From GCA-002731945 sp036344135 (lineage in GTDB: Bacteria > Pseudomonadota > Alphaproteobacteria > MED-G09), in the NCBI GenBank assembly GCA_036344135.1, contig JAYYUG010000097.1:11687-75686 (forward strand): a DNA stretch of 64,000 nt. Reading direction: 5' to 3'. Positions 26,136 to 34,844 of this stretch are shown one piece after another. The stretch's first letter is position 1, and every line of letters begins with the position of its first letter. Both the position numbers and the translations under genes were made by a program. Under the pieces are notes generated by a model, which ran no database searches, was not told where the DNA came from, and saw only the letters and a list, made by a program, of their open reading frames with translations.

Positions 26136-27263
26136 TTATTTATTAGGATTAATAAGATATTTTTCTCCAGTCGCTTGTTTTGAGTAAACATTAATATTTT
26201 CAGGTAGTAAAACCTCCGCAAGCGATATTTCCTTTGTGTAGTGGCTAGCAAAAGTTGTTTTTATTTCATCAATGACTCTCTGTTTTAATTTATTAAATCT
26301 CTCTGGCCCTATTTTCGTTATAAATGGTGTAAGAAGCCATCCTCCCAGACCCCACGAAAACCCAAAAGATCGTGTTAAAGTTGTAGGAGATCTATCGAGG
26401 CCACCATAGATATAGACTTGTTTAAAGGTGTCCGATCCATAACGATTGTAATCTGAGGAAGTTTTGGATGCTGCAACTTCCATTGCCGTAAGTATTTGTC
26501 CTGAAAGCTTTCCTCCACCTGTTGCATCAAAACCTATAGTTGCTCCAGTTTCAACTAGAGCTTCTATTAAATCTTCCATAAAGGTATCGCTGCTAGAATT
26601 ACAAACATTTTTTGCTCCAATAGCTTTCAATTTTTCAACATGTTCATCTTTTCGAACTATATTCACCAGAGATACATCTTCGCTTAAACAAATTTTAATT
26701 AGCATCTGGCCTAAATTTGAACCAGCAGCGGTATGTACTAGGGCAGAATGATTCTCCATTCTCATAGTTTCGACCATTGCTAAAGATGTCAGAGGATTTA
26801 CGAAACAAGACGCGCTTTCTGAGGGTGAAGTCCCTTCGTTCATTACAAAACAGGAGGATGCTTTCACACATCGGTATTGCGAATACATTGAGCCTCCTGC
26901 AACACCGACCGTTTTCCCTACCAAGTCCTTGAAGTCTTTTCCTCCAGAAGCAACTACTATTCCTCCGCCTTCATTGCCTACAGGAAGAGATTGACCTATT
27001 CGAGCCGTAACCACTCTTAGAAAGTTCTCTTGGATATCCATCTTCACTTGTGCATTCTCCCCTTCACCTGTAACGGTCATGGTAGAAACTTCTGCGGGCC
27101 CAATCAACAAACCTAAATCCGAGGGATTAATAGGAGAAGCCTCAATCTTAATAAGAACTTCATCTTCTTTAGGTTCGGGAATTTTAGTTTTTTCAATATA
27201 TATTCTTAGTTTTCCTTCTTTTGTTACTTCTGATCTGATTTGCTTAGAACTCTCTTCACTCAT
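26136..27263 (-). CDS. medium-chain dehydrogenase/reductase (quinone/enoyl reductase type)
   Basis: 375 residues from an ATG at 27263 with GGAGAG about 5 bp upstream; a TTG at 27275 would place the ribosome site inside the gene. The GroES-like domain (EASPINPSDLGLLIG) and Rossmann half (VHTAAGSNLGQMLIKIC near 180; ATIGFDATGGG) are clear. The zinc-ligand pattern of alcohol dehydrogenases is absent, so it belongs to the zinc-free quinone/enoyl reductase branch. First gene of the six-gene unit ending at 20587; presumably its promoter lies in the 27264-27341 gap. Confidence 0.85.
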   Translation of the reverse strand: MSEESSKQIRSEVTKEGKLRIYIEKTKIPEPKEDEVLIKIEASPINPSDLGLLIGPAEVSTMTVTGEGENAQVKMDIQENFLRVVTARIGQSLPVGNEGGGIVVASGGKDFKDLVGKTVGVAGGSMYSQYRCVKASSCFVMNEGTSPSESASCFVNPLTSLAMVETMRMENHSALVHTAAGSNLGQMLIKICLSEDVSLVNIVRKDEHVEKLKAIGAKNVCNSSSDTFMEDLIEALVETGATIGFDATGGGKLSGQILTAMEVAASKTSSDYNRYGSDTFKQVYIYGGLDRSPTTLTRSFGFSWGLGGWLLTPFITKIGPERFNKLKQRVIDEIKTTFASHYTKEISLAEVLLPENINVYSKQATGEKYLINPNK

Positions 27264-27341
27264 ATCTCTCTCCAAAAAAATTTACGCTCAGATTTTCTAC
27301 AAGAATTAGAAATTGATGCTTGTAAATGATTCTTTTTTAAA

Positions 27342-27698
27342 TTAATCCGAACTAGCTCCATCTACTGTGCCTATTATATTTTCAGCTGGCAAACTAATAT
27401 TTTCTATACAGGCAATATTTACACTAATTTGGTTGGGGTCTTTTCTTCTCTTGTGGTGGGTATAAATACCACAAACTTTACAAAAAAAGTGTTCGGCAAT
27501 ATTTTTGTTCCATTTGTAGGAACTCAGAAACTCCTCGCCTTCAAGAAGAGAAAAGTCATGTTTGTCTACAAATTTCATAATTATTGATTTCTTCATGCAT
27601 AAAGAACAATTACATCTATATAGTTCATCCATTACATTTTTAGCTTTGATTTGAAAGCTTACCTTTTCACAATGACATGACCCTTTGTATAAATTCAT
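27342..27698 (-). CDS. GFA/CENP-V family zinc-binding protein
   Basis: 118 residues with the GFA fold cysteines: GSCHCEKVSF, then CNCSLCMKKS, then FFCKVCGIYTHH. Two zinc ions are normally bound. The founding member was proposed to speed formaldehyde-glutathione adduct formation, but most relatives lack proof. I start at the ATG at 27698 because the upstream in-frame codon is a TTG without a better site; the ribosome site is weak either way. A class III formaldehyde dehydrogenase is encoded at 47689, far away. No operon partner is obvious. Confidence 0.85.
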   Translation of the reverse strand: MNLYKGSCHCEKVSFQIKAKNVMDELYRCNCSLCMKKSIIMKFVDKHDFSLLEGEEFLSSYKWNKNIAEHFFCKVCGIYTHHKRRKDPNQISVNIACIENISLPAENIIGTVDGASSD

Positions 27699-27811
27699 TT
27701 TCAAATCTCAATAACTCACTTTAATCTTCATGAACAAAATAAATATACTGATTAATATTTTCTTTTGCCCAACAAAAGAAGCATAAGCTTTAATTCTTCT
27801 CATAGATTTTC

Positions 27812-28876
27812 CTAAGATTCTGATTTTATAAATTTTATTAGGATTTCAGACAACTCTTTTGCTTTAGTCCATTGATAAAAATGACCTCCACCAATATGGG
27901 GTGCACTTTTTGCATTCGGTACCATCGCCAGTACATCTCGTTCAATTCCATTGGTAACTGGGTCATCTCCAGCAAAAACACTTAAAAAAGGTTTCTCAAA
28001 GTTATTAAAAAATTCTCTTGCTTTCTTTTGGGCTTCTAAAGAAGAGTCTGGGATAATTGGCACATGGCTTGGCATAGCCCTAGGCCCCATTTTATAACTT
28101 GAATCAGGAAATGGAGCTTCGTAAACCTTAACTAATTCTGAGCTGCATGGAGAAAATCTTTCCAAACCAATTCTTTGAAAAAAATATTGAATAGCTGTGC
28201 TTATTTTTGATCTTTTTTCCATCATTTGAGAGCTCAAAAAGCCAATTGGAAGGTCAACAGTATCCCAGCAAAATTTCTGCCAAAACATAAATTTTAAAGC
28301 AGGAGAGCTACTATCGTCCATTTTTCTTAGCTCTTTAGCCATTGATATTGGGGTTAGTTTTAAGTCGCTATTTCTAAATTCTATTACTCTTTCAATAACC
28401 TCATCGGAAACATCAGGATTATAGGGTAAACCTGTATTTCCTATTGAGACCTTAGTAAACTTATCTGGGTGTTCAGCTATAACTCTTAAACCTATTAATC
28501 CTCCCCAATCTTGCCCGAAAAAAGATAAATCCGAAAAATTATTTTTAGTGAGCCACTGACTCATCCAATCAACTTGGCGTTGATAACTATAATCTTTTCT
28601 AGATGCTGGTTTGTCAGATTTACCATAACCTGGAAGATCAGGTGCAATCACTCTAATTCCCGCTGAATTAAAGTATGGAATCATCCTCGCGTACAAATAA
28701 CTCCATACAGGTTGTCCGTGCATACATAAAATTGATGGACCGTCTTTCGGTCCCTCATCTATATGATGAATTCTAAGATCGCTGCCATCATGTGTCTTGA
28801 TAACTGTATAAATGGGTTCAAAAGGATAATCTTTTATTTTTGAAAAACATTTATCGGGTGTCCTTAGTATATCCAT
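27812..28876 (-). CDS. haloalkane dehalogenase-like alpha/beta hydrolase
   Basis: 354 residues, longer than the usual 290-310. The oxyanion segment is HGQPVWSYLY (residues 54-63); the nucleophile elbow is GQDWGG with D123 and the halide-binding W124 next to it; LPGYGKSDKP is typical. The acid is probably in FAGDDPVTNG and the base His in HIGGGHFYQW. Asp nucleophile plus Trp and HGxPxWSYL favour haloalkane dehalogenase over epoxide hydrolase, though the latter shares much. It follows a SnoaL-like gene by 32 bp. Substrate unknown. Confidence 0.8.
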   Translation of the reverse strand: MDILRTPDKCFSKIKDYPFEPIYTVIKTHDGSDLRIHHIDEGPKDGPSILCMHGQPVWSYLYARMIPYFNSAGIRVIAPDLPGYGKSDKPASRKDYSYQRQVDWMSQWLTKNNFSDLSFFGQDWGGLIGLRVIAEHPDKFTKVSIGNTGLPYNPDVSDEVIERVIEFRNSDLKLTPISMAKELRKMDDSSSPALKFMFWQKFCWDTVDLPIGFLSSQMMEKRSKISTAIQYFFQRIGLERFSPCSSELVKVYEAPFPDSSYKMGPRAMPSHVPIIPDSSLEAQKKAREFFNNFEKPFLSVFAGDDPVTNGIERDVLAMVPNAKSAPHIGGGHFYQWTKAKELSEILIKFIKSES

Positions 28877-28908
28877 ACGATTTATCTATTTTTGCATTAG
28901 ACAGAAAA

Positions 28909-29316
28909 TTATTCACCATGTAGTGGAGTGAAAACCCTTCTGGAAAACTTCCATTCTCCACCTTCTTTAATACATTCATCATCATACTGCCCGCAAGGGT
29001 GTATCTCTGTTCCATCAGGCAAGACGGCTGTCTCAATTGTGTAGCTTCTCATAGTAGCCTTATCGCCATTGATTTCTATGTGTGCGGGTTGCGCCATCAT
29101 GTGCACAAAAGGATAACCTTTCATTGCTTCCACCCAGATATTTACGATATTTTCTTTTCCTTCATTTCTGATTTCCAAATGCGGAATTTCCCAGAAAGAT
29201 TCTTCTGCCCATGAACTTCCCCATCTTTCAGCGTCTCTCTGATTAACACCGTCACAATACCTATCAAGTAATTCCCGGATTGCTAACCTATCAGCAACTT
29301 GGTCTAAATCTGTCAT
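28909..29316 (-). CDS. SnoaL-like / NTF2-fold protein
   Basis: 135 residues from the ATG at 29316, chosen because GGAGGA (29326-29331) lies 9 bp upstream; the longer frame from 29382 lacks a site. The sequence DRLAIRELLDRYCDGVNQRD, then WGSSWAEESFWEIP, is closely similar in pattern to the protein at 6071 (WGKTWAEDAIWRIP), so these two are paralogues. It is the upstream partner of the haloalkane dehalogenase-like gene. No catalytic residue can be named with confidence. Confidence 0.75.
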   Translation of the reverse strand: MTDLDQVADRLAIRELLDRYCDGVNQRDAERWGSSWAEESFWEIPHLEIRNEGKENIVNIWVEAMKGYPFVHMMAQPAHIEINGDKATMRSYTIETAVLPDGTEIHPCGQYDDECIKEGGEWKFSRRVFTPLHGE

Positions 29317-29441
29317 TTTCGTTTGTCCTCCGTATATAATGCGATGCCTTACAATTATGAAGTAAATCTTTAACTGAAACAAGAAAGAAAGATGTTATTG
29401 GTGTTTAGCTCACAAATTTTCTAAACAATCATTATTATATA

Positions 29442-30362
29442 TTATCCACTCGTGGCTTTTTTGAGGACTGCTAAGTATGAACCTTCAACACACATTTGTT
29501 CTAAATATCCATTCTTTACTAGTATGTCATGCACCTTAGGTAAGTTGTACCAAGGACAACTAGTAAATAGATGGTGCTCTAAATGGTAATTTACATTATG
29601 GGGAACCATAAAGAATTTTATTAATCTCGAAGCTTTTGTCGTCCTGGTATTATCAAGATCAGATAGACCAGGCGTTACAGCATGTTCCGCAATATTTCTT
29701 ATACGTATTATCAGGCTGTAATATGTGAAAGAGGGTAACCACCAAAGTAAGAAAAACAAAGACCAGTGAAATAATGTGCTTATAATAGCCAAAATAATAA
29801 GATTAGTTATTGTGAAACCTGATATTTTTTTCCATATCTTTTCTCGTTTCGTTCCATTTTCATCACCTTTTGAGGAAAAAATTGAAATTAATGATCCTCT
29901 ATAACGCCTTAAACCAGTGATTCCCAACAAGTCTCTAACAACTTTACGAAAAAAACTGGTTTTCTTAATGGGAAATGGATCACTCAAAACCTTGTCTGGA
30001 TCTTTTGATGTTTCTGTAAAACGATGATGCTTTAGGTGATAAGGTCGATATTGCCTATTATCTTGAAATAATGGGAATGAACAAAACCATTGTGTTATGA
30101 AATCATTTATTTTGGGATTTTTAAATAAGAGATTGTGTGCACCCTCATGAGCTAAAACTGCTAAAGCAAACTGCCTACATCCAATAATAATAATGGCCAA
30201 AATAAAAGTCAAAAAAGAAGGGAAATAAGAAAACAATGAAATAGCCGCAAAAATCTGCACCCAATTGGATAGAATTGAAAAAATGTTTATCCAATCTTTC
30301 TTTTCTTTTATTGTTCTCAGTTGTTCTGCAGTAACTAACTCGGAAGGATTGACGCTATCCAT
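29442..30362 (-). CDS. membrane fatty acid desaturase
   Basis: 306 residues with hydrophobic helices and the three histidine boxes of the acyl-lipid/CoA desaturase family: HEGAH (near residue 93), HLKHH (near 128, with HRFTETSKDPD), and HLEHHLF (near 260). These bind a di-iron centre in the membrane. It inserts a double bond or hydroxyl into a lipid chain using electrons from an external carrier. It follows the membrane methyltransferase by 12 bp, and the pair is divergent from the Lol-type export operon at 30943, which raises the possibility of a lipid-related function for that operon. Confidence 0.9.
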   Translation of the reverse strand: MDSVNPSELVTAEQLRTIKEKKDWINIFSILSNWVQIFAAISLFSYFPSFLTFILAIIIIGCRQFALAVLAHEGAHNLLFKNPKINDFITQWFCSFPLFQDNRQYRPYHLKHHRFTETSKDPDKVLSDPFPIKKTSFFRKVVRDLLGITGLRRYRGSLISIFSSKGDENGTKREKIWKKISGFTITNLIILAIISTLFHWSLFFLLWWLPSFTYYSLIIRIRNIAEHAVTPGLSDLDNTRTTKASRLIKFFMVPHNVNYHLEHHLFTSCPWYNLPKVHDILVKNGYLEQMCVEGSYLAVLKKATSG

Positions 30363-30374
30363 TCTAACTCCTGT

Positions 30375-30815
30375 TTAAATCCATCTTCTTACTTCCTTTA
30401 TATACGAAAGATATTCTTCTCCAAAAGTCTCTTTCAATAATTCTTCTTCTTTCATCACAAATTTATTACGAATCAAAAGAAAAAATCCGCTAATTACTGC
30501 TATGTTATAGAAATTATTTAAGATTACACCTAACCCTACTAAAAAGATTGTCATTCCGGTGTACATTGGGTTTCTAGAAAATCTAAAAATCCCTTTTTTT
30601 ACTAAGAAAGATGATTCAGTAAGTGGAATTATACTTGTTTTAGCCTTTATAAATTGATTTGCTGCAATTACATTACATGTTAGCCCACTAACTATTAATA
30701 CCCACCCCGTTGACATAAGAAAGATATTCTTCGGATTACTGGAAGAAAATACGTACCATATAGCTAGCATTACAATGACGCTAATCAATAAAAAATGCGG
30801 TGGATATAACTTCAA
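30375..30815 (-). CDS. isoprenylcysteine / phospholipid-type membrane methyltransferase
   Basis: 146 residues with four hydrophobic segments and the ICMT/PEMT signature GIFRFSRNPMYTGMTIFLVG near residue 88, followed by a C-terminal EEELLKETFGEEYLSYIKEV motif, both typical of the S-adenosylmethionine-dependent membrane methyltransferases. It probably methylates a small lipid or isoprenoid at the inner membrane. It is co-directional with the desaturase (12-bp spacing), and together they look like a lipid-modifying pair. Specific substrate unknown. Confidence 0.85.
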   Translation of the reverse strand: MKLYPPHFLLISVIVMLAIWYVFSSSNPKNIFLMSTGWVLIVSGLTCNVIAANQFIKAKTSIIPLTESSFLVKKGIFRFSRNPMYTGMTIFLVGLGVILNNFYNIAVISGFFLLIRNKFVMKEEELLKETFGEEYLSYIKEVRRWI

Positions 30816-30942
30816 TTTTTTTCCTATAATATAAATCTATTAAATGATAATTGATTATTTTAAAATAAAAAATGCAAGAATGTGTAAAAAATCTTAAAAT
30901 GTTTTTAGAATCGTTCCGATATGCTAAGGGATAAGAAAATAA

Positions 30943-31689
30943 ATGAAATTTTTTTTTAAATTCTCTGTTGTAATATTATCTTTTGTTGTTTCTTTCTCAT
31001 CTTACTCTTGGTCAAAATCACCAGAATCTATCATTGATGAGGTTGAAAAGCTTTATCAAGGTAATTCAAGTAGAGTAAAGATAACAATGAAGATTGTTAC
31101 AGAAGATTATGAAAGATCCCTTTCTTTACAAGGCATAACTGTCGGTGATGATCTTGCGAATTTTCGAATTCTAACACCAAAGAAAGATCGGGGTGTAGCA
31201 ACTTTGATGAGATTTAAAGAAATGTGGAATTTTCTTCCAAAAATTGATCGCGTTATTAAAGTCCCACCTTCCATGATGATGAGTTCGTGGATGGGAAGTG
31301 ATTTCACAAATGATGACCTTGTAAAACAAACTCATCTTTCAGAAGAGTATGATCTTACGTTATCTGAGAAAGAAGATAGTTACATAATAACTTTAATTCC
31401 TAGGGTTTCGACAGTTACTGTTTGGGGGAAAATTCAATATCATATATTGAAAGAGCCTTTAATACCGACAAAGCAAATATTTTATGATGAAAAAGGAGTC
31501 GCTATTCGTCAGTTGGATTTTATTGATCCTAAAATTTTTGATGGGAAACTATTACCCTCTAAACTTGTTATGGTTCCACTAAATAAAGAAGGTCATAAAA
31601 CTATCATAATCTATGATTCAATTTCTTTTGATCCCGATGATATTTCTGAAGACATGTTTACCCTCAGATATCTTAAAAGGAGATTTTAG
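30943..31689 (+). CDS. LolA-like outer-membrane lipoprotein-sorting family protein
   Basis: 248 residues with a signal peptide (KFSVVILSFVVSFSSYSWS) and a LolA/LolB-like beta-sheet: RVKITMKIVTEDYERSL, then FRILTPKKDRGVATLMRF and FLPKIDRVIKVPPSMM. The branch is the larger family annotated as outer-membrane lipoprotein-sorting protein, distinct from canonical LolA. In the periplasm it would hold a hydrophobic cargo. First gene of a five-gene operon; its stop shares a base with the next gene's GTG start (TAGTG). The usual chromosomal lolA is expected elsewhere, so this looks dedicated. Confidence 0.8.
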   Translation: MKFFFKFSVVILSFVVSFSSYSWSKSPESIIDEVEKLYQGNSSRVKITMKIVTEDYERSLSLQGITVGDDLANFRILTPKKDRGVATLMRFKEMWNFLPKIDRVIKVPPSMMMSSWMGSDFTNDDLVKQTHLSEEYDLTLSEKEDSYIITLIPRVSTVTVWGKIQYHILKEPLIPTKQIFYDEKGVAIRQLDFIDPKIFDGKLLPSKLVMVPLNKEGHKTIIIYDSISFDPDDISEDMFTLRYLKRRF

Positions 31690-32909
31690 TGCTTGTAATA
31701 CGCATGGCTTTTAGGAATCTTTTTCGTCAATACAGAAGAACAATACTTACCGGATTATCAATTGGCGGAGGATATATTGTCTTTGTCTTATCTGTTTCAC
31801 TTGTCGAAGGAAGTTACGGTAATGTCATTGATATATTTACAAAAGATAGTGTAGGGCATATTCAGATACATCAGAAAAGTTATCGAGAAAAGCCTAAGAC
31901 ATATTTGACAATAAAAAACCGTCAAGAAGTAGAAGAATTATTTCTTAAAGAATCTAAAATTATAAGTTTTACACCTAGGGTTCTTTCAATGGCGTTAGCG
32001 TATGGAAAAGATAAGTCTACTCCTGTAAAGGTTCTTGGAATTGATCCAAATCTTGAATCAGATGTAACTAGAATTAAAGAGAAAATTTTTAGTGGAGATT
32101 ATTTTGACAACATTCCCAATGCTGATGGTTACTACAAAGCCATGATTGGCTCTTCTATTGCTAAGTCATTAAAAATTAATATTGGCGATGAACTAATTTT
32201 AATTGGCCAAGGAGCAGAAGGGTCAATTGCTAATGATATTTTTATCGTAAGTTCAATTGTTGGAAATGAAGATTCTTTTGATAGAATGACCGTTTACCTA
32301 CCTTTAATTGCAGCACAAAGTTTTTTATCTTTATCCGATGAGGTTCATCAATATGCTCTCTTAGTAAATACTCCGAAGAGAAATGTAGAGATTGCGGATG
32401 AATTACAAGAAACTCTTTCCAATTTAGAGGTTGCGCCCTGGCAAAGAATTGAAACTACTTTTTATCAAACGATGCAGGCAGATAAGAAAGGAAATAATTA
32501 TGTTCTTGTATTAATTGTGTTCCTTGTTTTTGTGGGGGTGTTAAATACTATTTTAATGTCAGTGCTTGAAAGAACAAAGGAATTTGGCGTAATTCGGGCA
32601 ATAGGCTGTAGACCTTCAAAATTAATACTTCTCATAAATCTTGAAACCATGTTTCTTACTTTCTTAAGTATTTCCCTTTCTCTCGTTATAGTTATTCCTA
32701 TGATCTACTGGTTTGCTAACACTGGGTTTTTACTTTCAGAACCTATTGATATGGGTGGTGTAATGTTTCAGCATATGAGGGGAGAATTTTCATTATATGT
32801 ATTTTTAAAACCTTTGATAATTATCTTTATAACTTCAATGTTAGTAAGCCTTCCTCCAGGTTTTCGTGCTGCTAGAATGACACCTAAGAATGCAATGGAT
32901 ATTAATTAA
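31689..32909 (+). CDS. LolC/E-type ABC transporter permease
   Basis: 406 residues. One N-terminal membrane helix, a large periplasmic MacB-like domain of about 210 residues, then three C-terminal helices, the FtsX-superfamily type VII layout. The start is the GTG overlapping the previous stop; the ATG at 31704 is a second option. Near the C-terminus PPGFRAARMTPKNAM matches the permease tail shared with its partner. It presumably extracts cargo from the inner membrane when powered by the ATPase at 34143. It is followed directly by a paralogous permease with no gap. Confidence 0.88.
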   Translation: MLVIRMAFRNLFRQYRRTILTGLSIGGGYIVFVLSVSLVEGSYGNVIDIFTKDSVGHIQIHQKSYREKPKTYLTIKNRQEVEELFLKESKIISFTPRVLSMALAYGKDKSTPVKVLGIDPNLESDVTRIKEKIFSGDYFDNIPNADGYYKAMIGSSIAKSLKINIGDELILIGQGAEGSIANDIFIVSSIVGNEDSFDRMTVYLPLIAAQSFLSLSDEVHQYALLVNTPKRNVEIADELQETLSNLEVAPWQRIETTFYQTMQADKKGNNYVLVLIVFLVFVGVLNTILMSVLERTKEFGVIRAIGCRPSKLILLINLETMFLTFLSISLSLVIVIPMIYWFANTGFLLSEPIDMGGVMFQHMRGEFSLYVFLKPLIIIFITSMLVSLPPGFRAARMTPKNAMDIN

Positions 32910-34130
32910 ATGTTAATGATTAGACAGGCTTGGAGAAATATATTTAGGAATATCCGTAGAACGGTATTGACCTGTACTTTAATTGCAAGTTCATTAGTCA
33001 TTATAATTTTAGTTGATACTTTAATCAATTCAATGACCGGGTTAATGGTTAAAGGAATTACTGAAACTATAGAAGGTGAAGCCCAAATTTATCATTCGGG
33101 CTTTAGAGATCAATATGATCCAGAATTATATATAAGCGATCCCAAATCCATTATTTCAAAATTAGATTCTGATGATGAGATAAAGACATATGCATCAAGA
33201 GTAATAGTCCCATCAATGATCGGCTCTAGCTACAACTCAGATGGAGTTGTACTCTATGGAGTTGATGCAGAAAAAGAATCAAACACCAGCAGATTGCAAT
33301 CAGCAATTATTGAAGGCGATTATTTAAGTGGCTCTGATAGGGAGTTATTACTTGGACGACTTATTGCTGAAAAATTAGAAGTAGGTATTGGAGATAGAAT
33401 TGTCATAACATCTTCAGAAATAAATACTAATCAAATGATTCAAGAGTTATTTAGAGTATCAGGAATTGTCCAATTTGGTCCAAAAGAGTTAGATGAAGGT
33501 TTTGCTTTTATAAATCTTTCTACCGCACAAAGAATGTTTAATATTGGAGAAGGGGTTCATCAAATAGCTATAAGATTTAATAATCCGGAATTAGCCAATT
33601 CGCCAGATTTAGACATTTATAAAACCTTACCGTCAGATACTTTAGAGGCAAAAGGTTGGTTAGCTTTACAGCCTGGATTGGGGGCTATGCTTGAAATGAC
33701 TGGCTTATCAACGCTTATAATGGGCACAATTCTTTTTATACTTGCTTCTTTAGGTGTTGTTAATTCGATATTTATGTCAATTTATGAACGAACTTATGAA
33801 CTTGCGGTAAGCAAGGCAATTGGCACGCGTCCATCAGGAATTGCATCTTTGGTTTTACTTGAAGGGTTATTTCTTGCTTTAATAAGTTGTTTTTTTGGTA
33901 TCATAATAACTTTTATTTTAGGGATTTTTCTTCAAGAAAGTGGATTGTCTTTAGGGGTAATGGAATTTTCAGGAGTTGCCTTTCCAGATAACATACCTGT
34001 TAAACTAACATTAGACCAATATGTTAATTTCCCTTTTTATGTTGTTTTATTAACTTTAGTAGCTGCAACTTACCCAGCAATTTTTGCCGCCCGCATTGTA
34101 CCAGCGCAAGCTGTTCAAAAGGCTTTATAG
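32910..34130 (+). CDS. LolC/E-type ABC transporter permease
   Basis: 406 residues with the same layout as its upstream paralogue: MIRQAWRNIFRNIRRTVLTC at the N-terminus, a periplasmic domain, and three C-terminal helices ending AARIVPAQAVQKAL. Two different permeases side by side suggest a heterodimer such as LolCE. The ATG immediately follows the previous stop, so translation is coupled. The ATPase gene starts 12 bp downstream. The low sequence similarity between the two points to distinct roles, as in LolC (LolA docking) versus LolE (cargo binding), but I cannot assign which is which. Confidence 0.88.
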   Translation: MLMIRQAWRNIFRNIRRTVLTCTLIASSLVIIILVDTLINSMTGLMVKGITETIEGEAQIYHSGFRDQYDPELYISDPKSIISKLDSDDEIKTYASRVIVPSMIGSSYNSDGVVLYGVDAEKESNTSRLQSAIIEGDYLSGSDRELLLGRLIAEKLEVGIGDRIVITSSEINTNQMIQELFRVSGIVQFGPKELDEGFAFINLSTAQRMFNIGEGVHQIAIRFNNPELANSPDLDIYKTLPSDTLEAKGWLALQPGLGAMLEMTGLSTLIMGTILFILASLGVVNSIFMSIYERTYELAVSKAIGTRPSGIASLVLLEGLFLALISCFFGIIITFILGIFLQESGLSLGVMEFSGVAFPDNIPVKLTLDQYVNFPFYVVLLTLVAATYPAIFAARIVPAQAVQKAL

Positions 34131-34142
34131 GAGAAAGTACGT

Positions 34143-34844
34143 ATGTCTAGGGTTATTGAAATTGAAAATCTTACGCGCAAATATGGTAAGGGCATAGGAG
34201 AAGTTGTGGCAATAAATGAAATCTCCCTGAATATTGAGTACGGCGAATTTACAGCAATTATTGGTCCTTCAGGTTCTGGTAAATCAACTTTACTTAATTT
34301 AATAGGGGGTTTGGATAAGTCCGATTCTGGTTGTGTCCTTCTGGCTGGAAAGGATATAGCAAAAATGTCTGGCTCGCAGATGTCAGATTTCAGAAGAGAT
34401 CGTATTGGGTTTATTTTTCAGGCTTATAACCTGATTCCCGTTCTCTCAGCAGCAGAAAATATTGAATACATAATGCTTTTACAAGGTATTTCTTCGGTTA
34501 AACGTAAGGAACGAGTCCAAGAAATGCTATCTCTCGTTGGTTTGGAAGGATTAGGACATAGAAGACCATCCGAATTATCTGGGGGTCAACAGCAAAGAGT
34601 CGCTGTTGCCAGAGCAATGGCCTCCGAACCCGAAATTATCCTCGCTGACGAACCTACTGCGAATTTGGACTCTAAAAATGGAATGGCCTTACTGGATATG
34701 ATGAGACAACTAAACGAGGATCAAGGCGTAACCTTTATTTTTTCCACACATGATGAGATGATTATGAAACGGGCTCGCAGATTAATCCACCTTCGTGATG
34801 GTTTGGTTGCACTTGATGAAAGAAATAGTAATGCCACGCCTTAG
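34143..34844 (+). CDS. LolD/MacB-type ABC transporter ATPase
   Basis: 233 residues. Walker A GPSGSGKST (near residue 43), signature LSGGQQQRVAVARA (near 143), Walker B IILADEPTANLD, and a switch His in STHDEM are all intact. It belongs to the LolD/MacB/FtsE branch by sequence length and the motif IGFIFQAYNLIPVLSAAEN. It sits in the cytoplasm and powers the two permeases. AGGAGA lies a few bases ahead of the start. The 3' end overlaps the beta-barrel gene by 14 bp, tying the outer-membrane component to the same transcript. Confidence 0.93.
   Translation: MSRVIEIENLTRKYGKGIGEVVAINEISLNIEYGEFTAIIGPSGSGKSTLLNLIGGLDKSDSGCVLLAGKDIAKMSGSQMSDFRRDRIGFIFQAYNLIPVLSAAENIEYIMLLQGISSVKRKERVQEMLSLVGLEGLGHRRPSELSGGQQQRVAVARAMASEPEIILADEPTANLDSKNGMALLDMMRQLNEDQGVTFIFSTHDEMIMKRARRLIHLRDGLVALDERNSNATP

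Noticed and set aside
29317..29382. 22-codon N-terminal extension of the SnoaL-like gene at 28909
   Set aside because: The GGAGGA site would be internal, and the extension is hydrophobic with no homology to other SnoaL proteins.
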